64,000 bases of DNA from Diphasiastrum complanatum (GCA_029204225.1 CM055105.1:50730745-50794744); one strand, 5' to 3'; numbered from the stretch's first letter, positions 30,668-42,587 are shown. Notes: generated from the letters alone by a model not told the origin. A program made the numbers and translations.

Positions 30668-30745
30668 AATTCCAAATTAAGTCAATCAGACAATGAGATT
30701 GGATCTAGATTTTTCAAACAAAATCCTAATTTCTGATTTTCAGGA

Positions 30746-31378
30746 AATAGATCTTGATCAAGTATATACCAAAAGTCCAAGTGCATGGTGGAGATTTGCC
30801 AAGGCTTGAGGAGGAGTCTTCTCAACATATAGTTTCAAGGGGATCTTCAAGAGGCAAGGCCGAGTCTTTGTGGCTCAATACATGGCAAAGAGAAAAAAAT
30901 TTCAGGTGGTATCTACTTCAACATATTCACTTTTGCTTCTCTTCCATTACTTGATGTACCATCTTGTTTTATTGAGATTTCTACATCTCAAAGTTCAAGA
31001 CAATACTAGTCTTGTATGATGTCTATTGTATGGACATATTTCTTGTCATTGATGGCTTATATATGTTTCCAAATCATTTTGAAAGCAAGTGGTTGTGTCA
31101 TCAAATGTATGCTCTTGGATCTAGTAAGATCAAGAATGAGTTTGAAAAATCATGCTTTTCCATTTTGTGAGGCATTTTGTAAACTTCTCTTGAGATTAAG
31201 TGAATCATCCATGAAGGACACTTACATCCTTGAGCAAGTATTTAGCCTCAAGAAGATCAAGATAGTGTTTCATTTCAAGTTTATATTTATCATGGAAAAA
31301 GTTCATAGTATATGGACTAGTCAAGCTAGGATTGAAAATCTTGATAATCATCACATTTGCTCATCTTATGATCATCTT
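30746..31378 (+). pseudogene. Copia linker scrap fused to an unknown module
   Basis: The first part (RLEEESSQH, RGSSRGKAESLWL) looks like the integrase-RT linker of C/D-type copias (RRSSRAKVEPSRLTY). The rest shows no RT; instead it reads CKLLLRLSESSMKDTYILEQVFSLKKIKI at about 31178-31265. This is clearly similar to CKLLMRISETSLKDTYIHKQVCSLMKFKI at 14508-14594, at both protein and DNA level. No known domain is recognised. The fragment ends where the copia F LTR begins. Confidence 0.6.
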
Positions 31379-32077
31379 TGACTCGAAGCATGAACGGTTC
31401 GCGAATCATTCGCAAATTGCAAACACACCTACAAGACCACAAAGGCAAAAGAAACGCAAAATGAAAACTACGAAAAGAAACGAAAAGAATGAAAGCAAAC
31501 GGGAGATTACAAATCAAACAAAAAAAAGTCTTTTACGCTGTCAGCTGGCAGTTCAACGGGCCTCACACCCAGCTGAAACGAGTAGCAACGACGAAGACTA
31601 ACTAACTAGTTGATTAACGTTAACTAGTCTAGTGATTCGACGTTTAGCTATCTTGTAAACTCCACATAGTGGAGGTATAAATGATCCTCTCTGTATCATA
31701 ACTAAGAGATGAGAATACAGAGATCTGTAAGAGACAGAGAGAGACATAGCGAATAGAGTAAGAAAGTAAAAACATCATAGTTGTGCATGAAAGTCTGCCA
31801 ACGAGCAGAACACAGCATAAGAGTAGAGTGAAAATCCGCCAACGAGTGACACACTGACGATCTTGCTCCAAAACCAAACTAACAGTATGTCGCTCTATTT
31901 TTGTGTATCTCTTGTGCTATGTGTCTTTATTTCTAGAATAAAATATGTTTTGTGATAAGGGTCGAGTGTCTGGGATCCTGTAAGGACTTCCGCACGAAAA
32001 AAAAATTCAAAAAAAGAAAATTGTTCGCAAAAAGAGAAGGAGAAGACGAACACACAACAATCTGGCCTTCTGCGACA
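31379..32077 (+). repeat. 5' LTR of copia F (left boundary approximate)
   Basis: It ends TTCTGCGACA directly before a tRNA-iMet primer site. A TATA-like ggtataaatgatcc lies near 31673, followed by a purine-rich leader. Base composition (cgaacg, cggg words) differs from the other LTRs here. The left end is not fixed because no second copy is present. Confidence 0.6.
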
Positions 32078-32089
32078 TGGTATCAGAGC
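32078..32089 (+). promoter_or_regulatory. Primer-binding site of copia F (initiator tRNA-Met)
   Basis: TGGTATCAGAGC is a perfect initiator tRNA-Met complement directly after the CA end of the LTR. Confidence 0.9.
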
Positions 32090-32142
32090 CAACATGTTAT
32101 CACTATTGATATCCCAACAGTGATTCTTCCAGAAAACACAAT

Positions 32143-33704
32143 ATGGCTACGACAATCTAGACCAGAGTAGCAATCAGTCTCGATGGCACAAATTACAAAA
32201 TCTAAAAACTCAAAAGCAAAACACTCCTGAAGGGCGAAGGCATCTGGTCAGTGACCGAGCTCTCCAAGGTGCAGACTCCAGAGGGAGACCCGAGGAGAGC
32301 TGAATGGATCAAAAAGGATGAGCGTGCAATGGCGATCATCGTTTAATCCATAAATAAAGATCTACTCATGCAGATTGAAGACTGCGAAAGCAGCCATGCA
32401 GCGTGGGAAAGATTAAAGCAAAAGTATGAACTGAAAACTGCAGCTTTAGTCATGCACCTTCACAATCAGCTACAATCAATACGGTGGGATGGCAACCAAT
32501 TGGATCAGTATGTTGAGAAGATCATAATGATCTTTGCTCAACTCGCTGCATCAGGACAGGAACACTAGGTCCCAGCACCACAACAACTGATGTACTTCAT
32601 GAAATCTCTACCGACGTCCTATCAGCTGCTAAGAATGCTCATACTAAGTCTACCGGATATGACATTTGACAAAGTGGTCAGTCTTGTCACTGATGAGAGA
32701 CTGATGAGAGATGAAGGAGAGGGAAGCAATGATCAAGAGAAAGCTCTCTTCATGAAAGGAAAGAATAAGAACAAAACCAAGCCAAGATTCAAAAAGACGA
32801 AGTCCTTGAATCAACAATCTTCTTCTTGCGATCACTGCCACAAACCAAGCCATACAGCCAACAAATGCTGGTTCAATCCAGCAATACCTTGCATGCACTA
32901 CAAGAAGAAAGGGCATTCTGCATACGACTACAGATTCAGTCCACAAAAGAAAAACAAAGCTGAAAAGGCAAACGTTGCAGAGTCATTTAAAGATGCAGAA
33001 AAAGGTGACGAAGCTTTCATGATACTTGACGAAGCTTCGACAAGTTATTCCGAACATGACTACGATGTGGTCATTGATTCAAGAGCAACATCTCACATAG
33101 CCTGCAACAAGAAGATCTTGATCAACTTTTGCGAACTCAAAAATGATAGAGTGGTGATTCTAGGCAATGGAAGCAGACATGATGTCAAGGGCATCAGCTC
33201 TCTACAGCTACGAACACTGTCAGGCCAAGCAGAGCTGCCAGGAGCACTCTATGTGCCCTCACTCAGAAAGGATCTGCTATCTGTCTCCAAGATGGCAAAT
33301 CTAGGCATTCGAATTTTGTTCGATGGCAACACTTGTCGTATGATCGAGAAGATGACAAACAAGTTGCTGATGGTCGGATGCAGAGAAGGAAACCTCTACT
33401 AGGCCAAAATAATTAGCAACTCTGATAGCATATTAAATGCTTCAGAAAACGAAGATCAGCTCTGGCATAGGAGAATGTATTATCTGAACATGCGGAGCCT
33501 ATACGACATGAGCATAAAGGACATTGTCACAGGTCTCAAAATTTTAAGGCCTGAGGCTAAGTTCTGCAAAGCTTGTCAGAAAGGCAAGCAACATCGGAAT
33601 CCATTCACACATAAAGGAAGAAGAGCCAAGGAAGTTCTTGAGCTTGTCCACTCTGATGTGTGTGGACCAATGAAAATAGATTCACTCTCGGTTCGAGATA
33701 TTTT
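32143..33704 (+). pseudogene. Copia F (Tnt1-like) gag, protease and pre-integrase, with stops
   Basis: ATG at 32143 opens a gag of the Tnt1/Retrofit style (VAISLDGTNYKI, LLKGEGIWSV, ESSHAAWERLKQKYE, LPTSYQLL). It has a zinc knuckle CDHCHKPSHTANKC, and a second one missing two Cys (CMHYKKKGHSAYDY). The protease site is changed to DSRATSHI. GAG-pre-integrase (LWHRRMYYLN) and the first integrase Asp (HSDVCG) follow. Stops occur at about 32158, 32200, 32343, 32566 and 33400, several apparently at former Trp codons. The element is cut at about 33705 by a minus-strand copia D piece. Confidence 0.82.
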
Positions 33705-35450
33705 CTAACGTCCCCTCGGCTTGCTTCCTCTTGTCTTGGTATGTGAGCCTCAATGGCTCCATTCTTACCCTTGATGATCTTCTTGGAGTGATTGGTTCAC
33801 TTGGCTCTAGCTCCTCCTCAAGATCTGTGACATCTTGATCCTCGGCCACCCCCCTCTTGATAGGTGATTTGATTGAGCCATCAACAAGTTTATACATATT
33901 ATCCTCATAAAAAATCATATCTCTAGAGACAACAAACTTGTTGGAAGATGGAATGTATACCTTATATCCCTTGCTTGCTTTGCCATACCCGAGCATAATA
34001 CCTTTGATTGATGATGGATCTTCCTTGGTCCTTTTCTCCAAAGGTGTATGCACATAGCAAATGCATCCAAATACCTTTAAGTCCTTGAGATTTGGCTTCC
34101 TCCCATACAAGACTTCAAAAGGTGTTTTGCCTTCAATAGAGCTACATGGAAGTCTATTCATCAAATGGTTAGCACAAGTGAGAACTTCTCCCCAAAAAGC
34201 TTTTGGTAAACATGCATCAATCCTTAAAGCTTTAGAACATTCACACAATGTCCTATTCCTCCTCTCGGCTATCCCATTTTCTTGGGGGGTGTAGGGACAA
34301 GATAATTCTTTTTAAATCCCTTCTTGATCACAAAAATCTTTAAAAGCATTGGAGATATATTCTCCACCATTATCACTTCTAAAAGTTTTGATCTTGTGAT
34401 CAAGATGCTTCTCAACAAATGCTTTGAACTTAAGAAAGCTTTCAAATACTTGTGCTTTAGATGAAAGTAAGAATACCCAACAAAAGCTTGAGTAATCATC
34501 TATGAATGTAACAAACATGGTGGCACCTCCATTGGACATTGTACTTGCAAAGTGTACATCCGAGTGGATCAACTCAAGTTGATGAGTTGTCTTTGTGATT
34601 GAACTTGAGAAGGGCTTCTTTTGTGCTTTTGAGAGAGCACATCCTACATACTTTCTCCTCTTTTTCCAAGGATCTTGGAAGTCCTAAGGCAAGCTCCTCC
34701 TTGCACATGACCTCCATGGACTTGAGTTGATGTGACCAAGTCTTTTGTGCCAAAGACTATGGTTGGATAGTTTGGTCTCCTCGGCTAGCACCACAATATT
34801 AGCATCCACATAGGCATCTAATTTAAATAATCCTCCAAATCTTATGCCTCTAGCAACGATCTTACCATCCTTCTTGATGTTACATGCATTTGTGGTGAAC
34901 TCCACAATCAAACCATTTTCAAACAATTGTCCTACACTAAGCAAGTTCTTAGTGATACTAGGAATGTAAAGTACTCCATCAATCTTGATCTTCCTTGAAG
35001 ATCCCAAGCATAAAGGTATAGATCCTATGCCTTCTACCTTACAAGCATAATCATTTGCTATAAAAATTGACTTGATAGGTCCATCATAGGTAGATAAGTT
35101 TGAGAAATACTCCCTCTTACTTGTCATGTGGGAGCTAGTCCCACTATCTATCCACCAAGGGTCTTCACCTCTTATGCTTGAAAATGAGAAACTTGACATC
35201 ATGAGTGAATCTTCATGAGAGCTCTCCTCTTCATCTTGGCCTAGGTTTGCCTTACTTTGAGATTGCTTCTTCTTGAAGCACTCTGGGGCATAGTGCTCCA
35301 TCTTGCCACAAAAGTAGCATTTGATCTTTGACTTATCCTTCTTTGGCTTGCTCGAGCTTGGACTTGAAGATCCTTCTTGATCTTCACCTTTGACTTGATT
35401 CTTCTTGAATGCAGCACCCTTGCCTTTGGATTTGCTCTTTGTGAATTGCA
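33705..35450 (-). pseudogene. Divergent copia D fragment, inverted
   Basis: On the minus strand it runs from the gag tail (KGKGAAFKKNQVKGEDQEG) through knuckle CYFCGKMEHYAPEC, protease DSGTSSHM, WHKRLGHINSS (frameshift), the integrase pieces HSDVHFAS, RSDNGGEY and ALRIDACLPKAFWGE, to the linker RRSSRVRMEPLRLTYQ. Stops and frameshifts fall near 34684, 34570, 34312 and 34250. It is recognisably D but clearly more different from the other two copies than they are from each other. It keeps Gly where they have the shared gag stop. It faces head to head with the D copy at 36350, separated by repeat N. Confidence 0.82.
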
Positions 35451-36349
35451 AGACAAAGAATCAAGAGGCTACCTCAAGTACCATGTTTGAAAATTGTATT
35501 GCAAAGTGCATGAGCAAGTGAAGCTTGTTTGCTACAGAAACATTCTAGTGCATCGACTATATTCAATCTAATTCTTAATTGACACTCATGTACATGATAC
35601 GTAGAACGTTTTTGGTTTGGATAGCCAATTTAATACAATATTCACATACAAGGAAGCGGTAGTATCTGCAACGATAATACTTCTATTCCTTTGTAGAGCA
35701 TGTAATATGGCATCACATAACAAGTATATATATGTTGAAAAACCATCTCAACAAAGGAGCATGTTTTGATGTTTTGATATTCTACTTTTTCTTTTGATAT
35801 CCTGTTTGTGACAAAGAATAGTTTCTAATGAAACATCTTTCACCAATTATTAAATCATTTCTAGTGCACATCATGTAGTGAGGCATTGTGACCTAAATTG
35901 CCATGCAAGATTTATAAGCCAAATTTTCTCTGTGAATGATATTTGTAAAAAATACACAACACAAATTTGATGTTAGTGAGCTTAAATTTCCTACTAGCTA
36001 TTGGATCAACTTTTTGTTTTTTTAAAACATTGTTGTTGATGATTTTCTTTGAGATGCTAGATATATTTTTCAAACAAGGTCGACCTACCCATGTCATGCT
36101 ATGTTTTGCAATTGAACTTGGTGTTGGGGTAGTCTACTCGATTCCATGTCTTACATTATCATCAATTTAACATATTGTAATTAAAAAATAAAATATCGTA
36201 GCATTTTTCAAAGGATTGAATACATTCCAATTTGAATCTATTTTTTCAATTTTTTTTATAAATATATCTAAACAGGAATGATGCTCTTGTTGCTTTGTGA
36301 ATTGCAAGACAAAGAATCAAGAGGCTACCTCAAGTACCAAGTTTGAAAA
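35443..36349 (+). repeat. Repeat N, copy 2, bounded by 56-bp direct repeats
   Basis: A near-identical ~56-bp sequence (ctttgtgaattgcaagac...caagaggctacctcaagtacca, then gtttgaaaa) stands at 35443-35498 and 36294-36349, at the two joints with copia D pieces. The part from about 35750 to 36255 matches the N copies at 15083-15540 (inverted) and 58782-59065. There is no convincing gene. The direct repeats start TG and end CA but no primer site follows, so an LTR nature is not supported. Confidence 0.6.
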
Positions 36350-36802
36350 CAAGATGCTTGGGAGACTTTGCAAAAGGTCTATGAATCCAAGAACCAAACT
36401 AGAATGTTAGCTTTGAAGAATCAAATCTATAAAAGCTATCAAAAGAAAGGAGAGAGTGGACATACTTTTGTCCTAAGAGTAAAGGAATTGAACAAAGAGC
36501 TAGCCTTTATAGGTGATCCTATCAAGGATGAAGAGCTTGTTCAACTCATATTGAATGGACTAAGCTTTGAATTTGACAATTTGGTTCAGGGATATGCAAT
36601 TATGGGTAAGCTACCCATACTTGAAGAACTCCAAGGCACACTCATGGCCGAGGAATCAAGAAGGAGCCAAATGCAAGAGAGGATGGATAGGCTTTCCATC
36701 CAAGGTGGAGATGACCAAGCTCTCTTCACCAAAGGCAAAGGCAAGTCCAAAGGCAAAGGATCAACATTCAAGAAGTCTACAAAGCTTGAGGATCAAGAAT
36801 GA
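36350..36802 (+). pseudogene. Copia D gag, 5'-truncated
   Basis: It begins abruptly in mid-gag (ACAAGATGCTTGGGAG, then QKVYESKNQTRMLAL) and runs to the TGA at 36800, the same stop as at 18971. It is almost identical to 18525-18973. After the stop, the sequence stays open to the zinc knuckle. Confidence 0.86.
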
Positions 36803-36853
36803 CCCTCAAAGGCATCTCCATCAACCACCAAAGTCAAGAAGGACAAATCAAAG

Positions 36854-39800
36854 GTGAAGTGCTACTATTGTAGCAAGATGGGACATTATGCCTCGGAATG
36901 CTTCAAGAGGAAGCAAGACCAAAGCCAAGCCAACAAGAGCAAAGAGGAGGAGGAGGAGAGTTCACATGAGGACTCTCTCATGATGTCCATATTTTCTTCA
37001 ACAAGCTTCAAAGGAGAAGATCCTTGGTGGATTGACTCGAGTGCTAGTTCACACATGACTAGTAAAAGGGAGTTTTTCTCTTCTCTCTTATCTTATGATG
37101 GACCTATAAAGTCTATCTATACGACAAATGATAAAGCTTGTAAGATTGAAGGAGTTGGTAGCATTCCCCTTTGCTTAGGATCTTCCAAAAAGATCAACAT
37201 AAAAGGTGTTTTGTACATTCCTACAATAACAAAGAATCTACTAAGTGTTGGCCAAATGGTAGACAATGGTTTCAATGTTGACTTTGTTTCAAATGAATGT
37301 TTCATCAAGAAGAAGGGTAAGATAGTGGCTAAGGGCACTAGACTTGGCAAACTTTATAAGTTGGATGCATTTGTGGATACTAATGTTGTCATGTTGGCCG
37401 AGAAGAGCAAGATATCTACCTTTACTTTATGGCACAAAAGACTTGGACATGTCAACTCGGGTTCCATGGAGGCTATGATCAAGGAGGAGTATGCTTTAGG
37501 CCTACCAAGGTCTATTGGGAAGGAAGACAAGGTTTGTGAAGCTTGTGCCTTATCCAAGGCACATAAGAAGGTGTTTCCTAACTACATCACAAAGTCATCT
37601 CATCCTCTTGAACTCATACACTCGGATGTGCACATTGCTAGCACCAAATCTAATGGAGGTTCATCCATGTTTTTAACCTTCATTGATGACTACTCAAGAT
37701 ATTGTTGGGTGTTCTTACTTTCCTTCAAGTCTCAAGTATTTGATACTTTTGTAAAGTTCAAGTTGTTTGTGGAAAAGCATCATAATCATAGCATCAAGAT
37801 TCTTAGAAGTGACAATGGTGGAGAATTCATCTCCAATGAGTTCAAGGCCTTTTGTGAGGAGGAAGGGATCAAGAAAGAGACTTCTTGTCCCTACACTCCT
37901 CAACAAAATGGAGTTGCTGAAAGAAAGAATAGAACATTATGTGAATGTTCTAAGGCTTTAAGATTAGATGCTTGTTTGCCCAAATCCTTTTGGGGTGAGT
38001 CTCTTGTGTGTGCAAAATACTTGATGAATAGGGTGTCTTGCAAAGCAATTGAAGGCAAAACTCCTTATGAGATGTTGTATGGAAAGAAACCCAATCTTAA
38101 TCACTTGAAAGTTTTTGGGTGTATATGTTATGTGAATGTGCCATTGGAAACAAGAACCAAGGAGGATCCATCTTCCACAAGAGGGATCATGCTTGGATAT
38201 GCAAGCTCAAGCAAGGGCTACAAAGTCTATCTCCCATCCTTAAAGAAATTTGTTGTTTCAAGGGATGTCATCTTTGATGAACATCATATGCATATGCTTG
38301 AAGAAGGCTCAAGTGCTCCAACAATCAAGAAGAAGATGGCCGAGGAGCAAGATCTTGGTTTTGAGGAGGAGCTCATGGAGGAGCAAGCACCAAACCCACC
38401 TATCACACCAAGGAGATCTTCAAGGGCAAAAGTGGAGCCATCAAGGCTCACATATCAAGGAAAAGGACAGCAAGTTGAGGGTATCTCATCCACTTCTTAT
38501 GCTTTATCTAGTTTTGAAGAACCATCTAATGTTGAAGATGCATTGAACTCCAAAGAATGGTATAAAGCTATGTTGGATGAGTATGATGCCTTGACTGAGA
38601 ATGAAATTTGGTTGCTTGTTGAGAGACCTCAAAGGAATGTAATAGGATGCAAGTGGGTCTTCAAGCTTAAGTTGAATGCAAATGGGAGTGTTAACAAACA
38701 TAAAGCAAGATTAGTTGCAAAAGGTTATGCTCAAGAGAGAGGGATAGACTATGAGGAAACTTTTGCACCCGTGGCCAAGATGGTCACAATAAGGCTAATC
38801 ATTGCATTTGCATCACATTTTGGATGGATTCTATGTCAAATGGATGTCTCTAATGCTTTCTTTAATGGTTTTTTGGAAGAGGATATCTATATGGAGCAGC
38901 CACAAGGGTTCATCAAGCATGGAATGGAGAACAAAGTATGCCATCTCCAAAGAAGCATCTATGGCTTGAAGCAAGCCTCGAGATCTTGGAATTCAAGACT
39001 ACATTGCTATCTTATTTCACTTTCTTTTGTTCAAAGTGAATATGATCCCACTCTTTACATTAAGTTTGATGATGTTGGTATTGTACTTTTACTCATTTAT
39101 GTAGATGACATCATCATTAGTGAAAATAGTGTTGATGGTATTGAAAAAATCAAGATAGATCTATCCTTAGAGTTCAAGATGGTAGATCTAGGGTGTCTTC
39201 ACTTCATCTTAGGCATAGAAGTACTTAGAGGGTCTGATTTTATCTTTATAAGTCAAGTAAACTATGCTCAAAGTCTTTTGAAGAAGTTTAAGATGGAAGT
39301 ATGCAAAAGTGTTGACACACCAATGGAGCAAGATGTAAAAGTGCCAAATGAAGATGATGAAAGATCCTTCATGGACATCACTTTGTTTAGGAGACTTATA
39401 GGTTACTTAATGTGGATCACTATAACTAGACCAGATATTAGCTTTAGTGTATGTAGGTTGAGCCAATCCATGCAAAAGCCATTGAATATCCATTAGAAAA
39501 AGGCTAAGAGGATTCTAAGATACATCTCGGGTACATTGGATTTTGGGATTCTATATAGAGGAGATGTGATTAACCTTCATGCATTTAGTGATTCAGATTT
39601 TGCATGGGACAAGAGGGATAGGAAATCAACAAGTGCCTATTCAACTTTCATAGGAGAAGGTGTGGTTTCATGGCTTTCAAAAAAGCAAGAAACTATATCT
39701 CTATCTTCAACCGAGGCCGAGTACAAAGCTTTGACAACCACTACAAAGGAGGTACTTTGGATCAAGAGATTATTGGTGGAGCTAAAGATCATGGATTAAA

Positions 39801-40063
39801 AAGAGGCACCAATCATCTACAATGACAATATATCAGCCCAACACCTTGCATCTAACCCAATCTTCCATGCAAGATCTCAGCACATTGAGATATGCCATCA
39901 CTTTGTGAGAGAAATCGTGCAACCCAAGGAGATTGCTTTGGAGCATGTTCCAAGCAATGAATGTGTAGCTGATCTACTTACTAAACCACTTGAAAAGACA
40001 CCTTTTATGAAGTTCAGATCATCACTTGGAGTGATTAGTAAAGCAATGATTGAACCAAGCTAG
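36854..40063 (+). pseudogene. Copia D pol, nearly full length, with shared lesions
   Basis: The frame runs 880 codons from the knuckle CYYCSKMGHYASEC to a TAG at 39496. It has protease DSSASSHM (Gly to Ser in the active-site motif), integrase HSDVH, RSDNGGEF and QQNGVAERKN, RT with YVDDIIIS, and LIGYLMWITITRP. The TAG lies in NIH*KKAKRILRYIS, where a Trp is normal. RNase H follows (FSDSDFAWDKRD, usually DFAGD; SSTEAEYKAL), with another stop at 39797. Readable coding then runs on to SKAMIEPS and TAG at 40061. The knuckle-to-RNase H part matches 19025-22037 almost base for base, including the DSS, DFAWD and NIH* changes. Confidence 0.88.
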
Positions 40064-40068
40064 ATAGT

Positions 40069-40077
40069 GAGGAGGAG
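40069..40077 (+). promoter_or_regulatory. Polypurine tract of copia D
   Basis: GAGGAGGAG directly precedes the LTR start TGTTAAAAATTCAC, in the standard position for plus-strand priming. Confidence 0.8.
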
Positions 40078-40735
40078 TGTTAAAAATTCACAATTCTAGC
40101 TTGACTAGTTTTGGTCATATGACTTGTAAATAGTTAGATGGTCATGATGTGGCTTGTCACACGTGCCAAATAGCATAGGATTCCATTCATAAGGATGTTC
40201 TCAAGTAGACCTAAGTGTTAGAACCTTTGGAATGAGTCCAAATTATGCTTAGATACAAGGGAGAAAAAATAGGAGCTATTTTTGGTAATTTTTGCATTGT
40301 TGAGGGATCTCCAAGATTCCAACCCTAACTTGGTAGGGATGAAAGATCCACCAAAATTAGCATTAGGGATAGGTTTAGGGATACTCATACCTGCCCAAAA
40401 AAGTGATGGATCATGTATATATAGGTGATGATATCTCACCAAAATCAATCAAGCAATTTCATGATTTTTATCTCATAATGGTGCAATTGCTCTCTATGTT
40501 CATAATTGTTTGAGTACTTGTGATTACTAATGATTATAGGATTGAATGTAGGTCTGGTGTACAGTACTCAGACTGTGGGAGGCTGTACTTTCACACGTGT
40601 GAAGCCTTCTTCAAGGATTTGGGCCATTTAGTGAGGTTCAAGCATAGATTTTTGATGGTTCAACTTGTGCTAATCTTATGAAATCATAATCTATTGTTTC
40701 CCTCATCATTTCAAGTGTTTTAGGATCCTTATTTG
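40078..40735 (+). repeat. 3' LTR of copia D (right end uncertain)
   Basis: It starts TGTTAAAAATTCAC. A TATA box (TATATATA) lies at 40416-40423 and the perfect palindrome TTCACACGTGTGAA at 40590-40603, about 170 bp downstream. Another CACACGTG lies near 40160. No second copy is available to place the right end. Unrelated sequence is present by about 40740. Confidence 0.75.
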
Positions 40736-41286
40736 CTGTAATTTTTATAGGACTTAGCAGGTTTGTCTTCATACACAGATAGCACAACATCAGCAACAAA
40801 CCCATGGATTTGATTATCAAGGTAGGGGACAGAAAGGAGGGACAAATATGGGTCGGCCGCAAACTGTTGCTTGGTATTGCTTTTAATGGCCCGCTTGAGC
40901 TCACCAAAAACTATCTTGAACCAATTATAGGGTTCTAGTGGCTGGCTATCAAGCTTATAATTGGATTCTACTATGCGATGTAGAATTTGAGAAGAGATGC
41001 GCTCGTTCTTGAGGTTGCCAACCATCAGAAAGTTATCTAGTAGTTGTGCAGTGGCATGGATAACAGGATCGCGGATGCATTCTAGGAAGTAGCCATCATT
41101 TTTCTAGTACAGTTCGTCAGAGGTGTCCATAAAGGGTTTTATGACACTCTTGGCATGCGTATGATTAGGCAAGGACTGTTTGCCAGGACATATGCCTATG
41201 GCTGCAAGGGCGGCCTCGGTCACACACACCTTGTGTGTAGCGGTCTAGTAGGTGATATAGAATTTGGCTTTGGCCTCTGTCCAGGT
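40736..41286 (-). pseudogene. Unidentified coding scrap, possibly a gypsy extra ORF
   Basis: The minus strand holds a 98-residue frame (41025-40729) starting MVGNLKNERISSQILHRIV. Readable sequence lies upstream of it in the same frame past one stop (SVIKPFMDTSDELY, KNDGYFLECIRDPVIHATAQLLDNF). GC content is higher than its surroundings. The spacing of hydrophobic and charged residues (RI...L, W/F...AI, YL..L, YL) loosely resembles the unknown ORF at 53808-54476. I cannot name a domain. It is joined to D LTR on one side and E repeat on the other. Confidence 0.35.
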
Positions 41287-41514
41287 GCTGAAATGGCTTA
41301 ACCACAATCTAGCATGCTAAGCAACCAAATATGATAGTAATGAATCAATAATTAGAAAAGGTACAAGATATCAGTGTATAAGCATTAGCTTCAACACGAG
41401 TTAGAGAGAGAAAGATAGAGAGATAACAAGCAAAATAGTTTAGATCCAAAATGGCATGATGTAGCTACAAAACTTTGGTTCTTCATCATTGATTGTGAGG
41501 AGAGCTACACATAT
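41287..41514 (-). repeat. Copia E LTR/leader fragment
   Basis: It matches 29820-30047 closely (gaaatggcttaaccacaatc through gagagctacacatatt), in the same orientation. It is a scrap without its own coding region next to it. Confidence 0.8.
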
Positions 41515-42330
41515 TGAGAGTCTAATCCCTTGATTAGTTCTTGGATTAGATTAGCCAAAAAATTAAAAATTGAAGCTTGAATGAGGTGCATTAATTGATC
41601 TACTCTGATTATTTTATTGTATGTTGAAGTTGAAGAGAGAAATTGCTAAAAATCATAGATTAAGGAGTGATTTTAAAAGGTTGAGACTAGAATCTAAATT
41701 TCCATCATTTTAGATTGGTTCATGAGTGATAGGATTGAGTCTATAAGCTTTCTAAATTGCTAGAAGACTTTAGGTTCAGATCTCTTAGAGAAACCATAAG
41801 AGTTTCTAGTGCTTTTTCACATTCAAAAATGGGCATCAATGGGTGGTTTTTTGCTTGAAGCTAGTGAAAGACTTACATCCACTAATTATGCTACTTGGAT
41901 AGTTCGAATGGAGTCTTTGCTTGTACTTCATGATCTTTATGACATAGTACTTGAGGTGGAAGTAGAACCTCAAGGAGGAGTTGAATTGGCTAAGTACAAA
42001 AAGAGATGTAGAGTTGCATTACACTGCATAAAACTGAATGTAAGTAATGAACTTTTGAAAGAAATCTCATCTTGTACCACATCCAAAGAGGCATGGGATT
42101 CATTAAAAGCCATTTATGGATCCAAGAACACTTCAAGGATACTCATGCTTAGGAATCAAATCCTTCAAAGCATGAAAGGAAGTAGTGAAAGTGCCCAAAA
42201 TTATGTCTTTAGGATCAAATCTTTGAATAAAGAGTTGTCTTCTATAGATGATAAAATCAAAGATGATGAATTAGTTCAAATCATTTTGAATAGATTAGGA
42301 GATAATTATTCCAATCTTGTTCAAACTTTT
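41515..42330 (+). pseudogene. Copia gag fragment (E/C-like) with leader
   Basis: After about 320 bp of non-coding leader, ATG at 41839 (MGGFLLEASERLTSTNY) opens a copia gag frame. It is similar to the C gag: YKKRCRVALHCIKLNVSNELLKEISSC, NTSRILMLRNQILQSMK, NLVQTF. The similarity ends near 42330 and the frame then runs on through unrelated sequence to 42439. There is no knuckle or pol. It is a distinct lineage, between C and E by eye. Confidence 0.72.
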
Positions 42331-42509
42331 AGAAGATGGTTGGGAATGTACAAGGTCTTGAAAATGAACGAAACAAAAATTATCTATATCCAAAACAGGA
42401 GTGCTAATAATCTGAGAAAAATTATTAAAATAGGAAATTAAATTATAACGATTCTCATAAACTAGCTTATCGATATCGAAGGGAACAAAAAAAATACTAG
42501 CAAAATACA

Positions 42510-42587
42510 TTATTTGTCAAATGGAATGTCATTGGCATTCAAAAAATCCATAAGTTTGTCATTTGAGGCCATGGAGGAACTAGCCAT
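42510..42587 (-). other. Short ORF downstream of a TATA-type promoter (25 codons, or 105 from an upstream ATG)
   Basis: ATG at 42587 encodes MASSSMASNDKLMDFLNAND and ends PFDK. The same frame is open from an upstream ATG at 42827. The composition of the short form looks like a real N-terminus (Ala/Ser-rich, then acidic). No homolog is recognised. It could be the first coding exon of a broken gene or retroelement gag. Confidence 0.25.

Noticed and set aside
35443-36349. TRIM-type miniature LTR element
   Set aside because: The 56-bp direct repeats start TG and end CA, but no tRNA primer site follows the left one and no polypurine tract precedes the right one.
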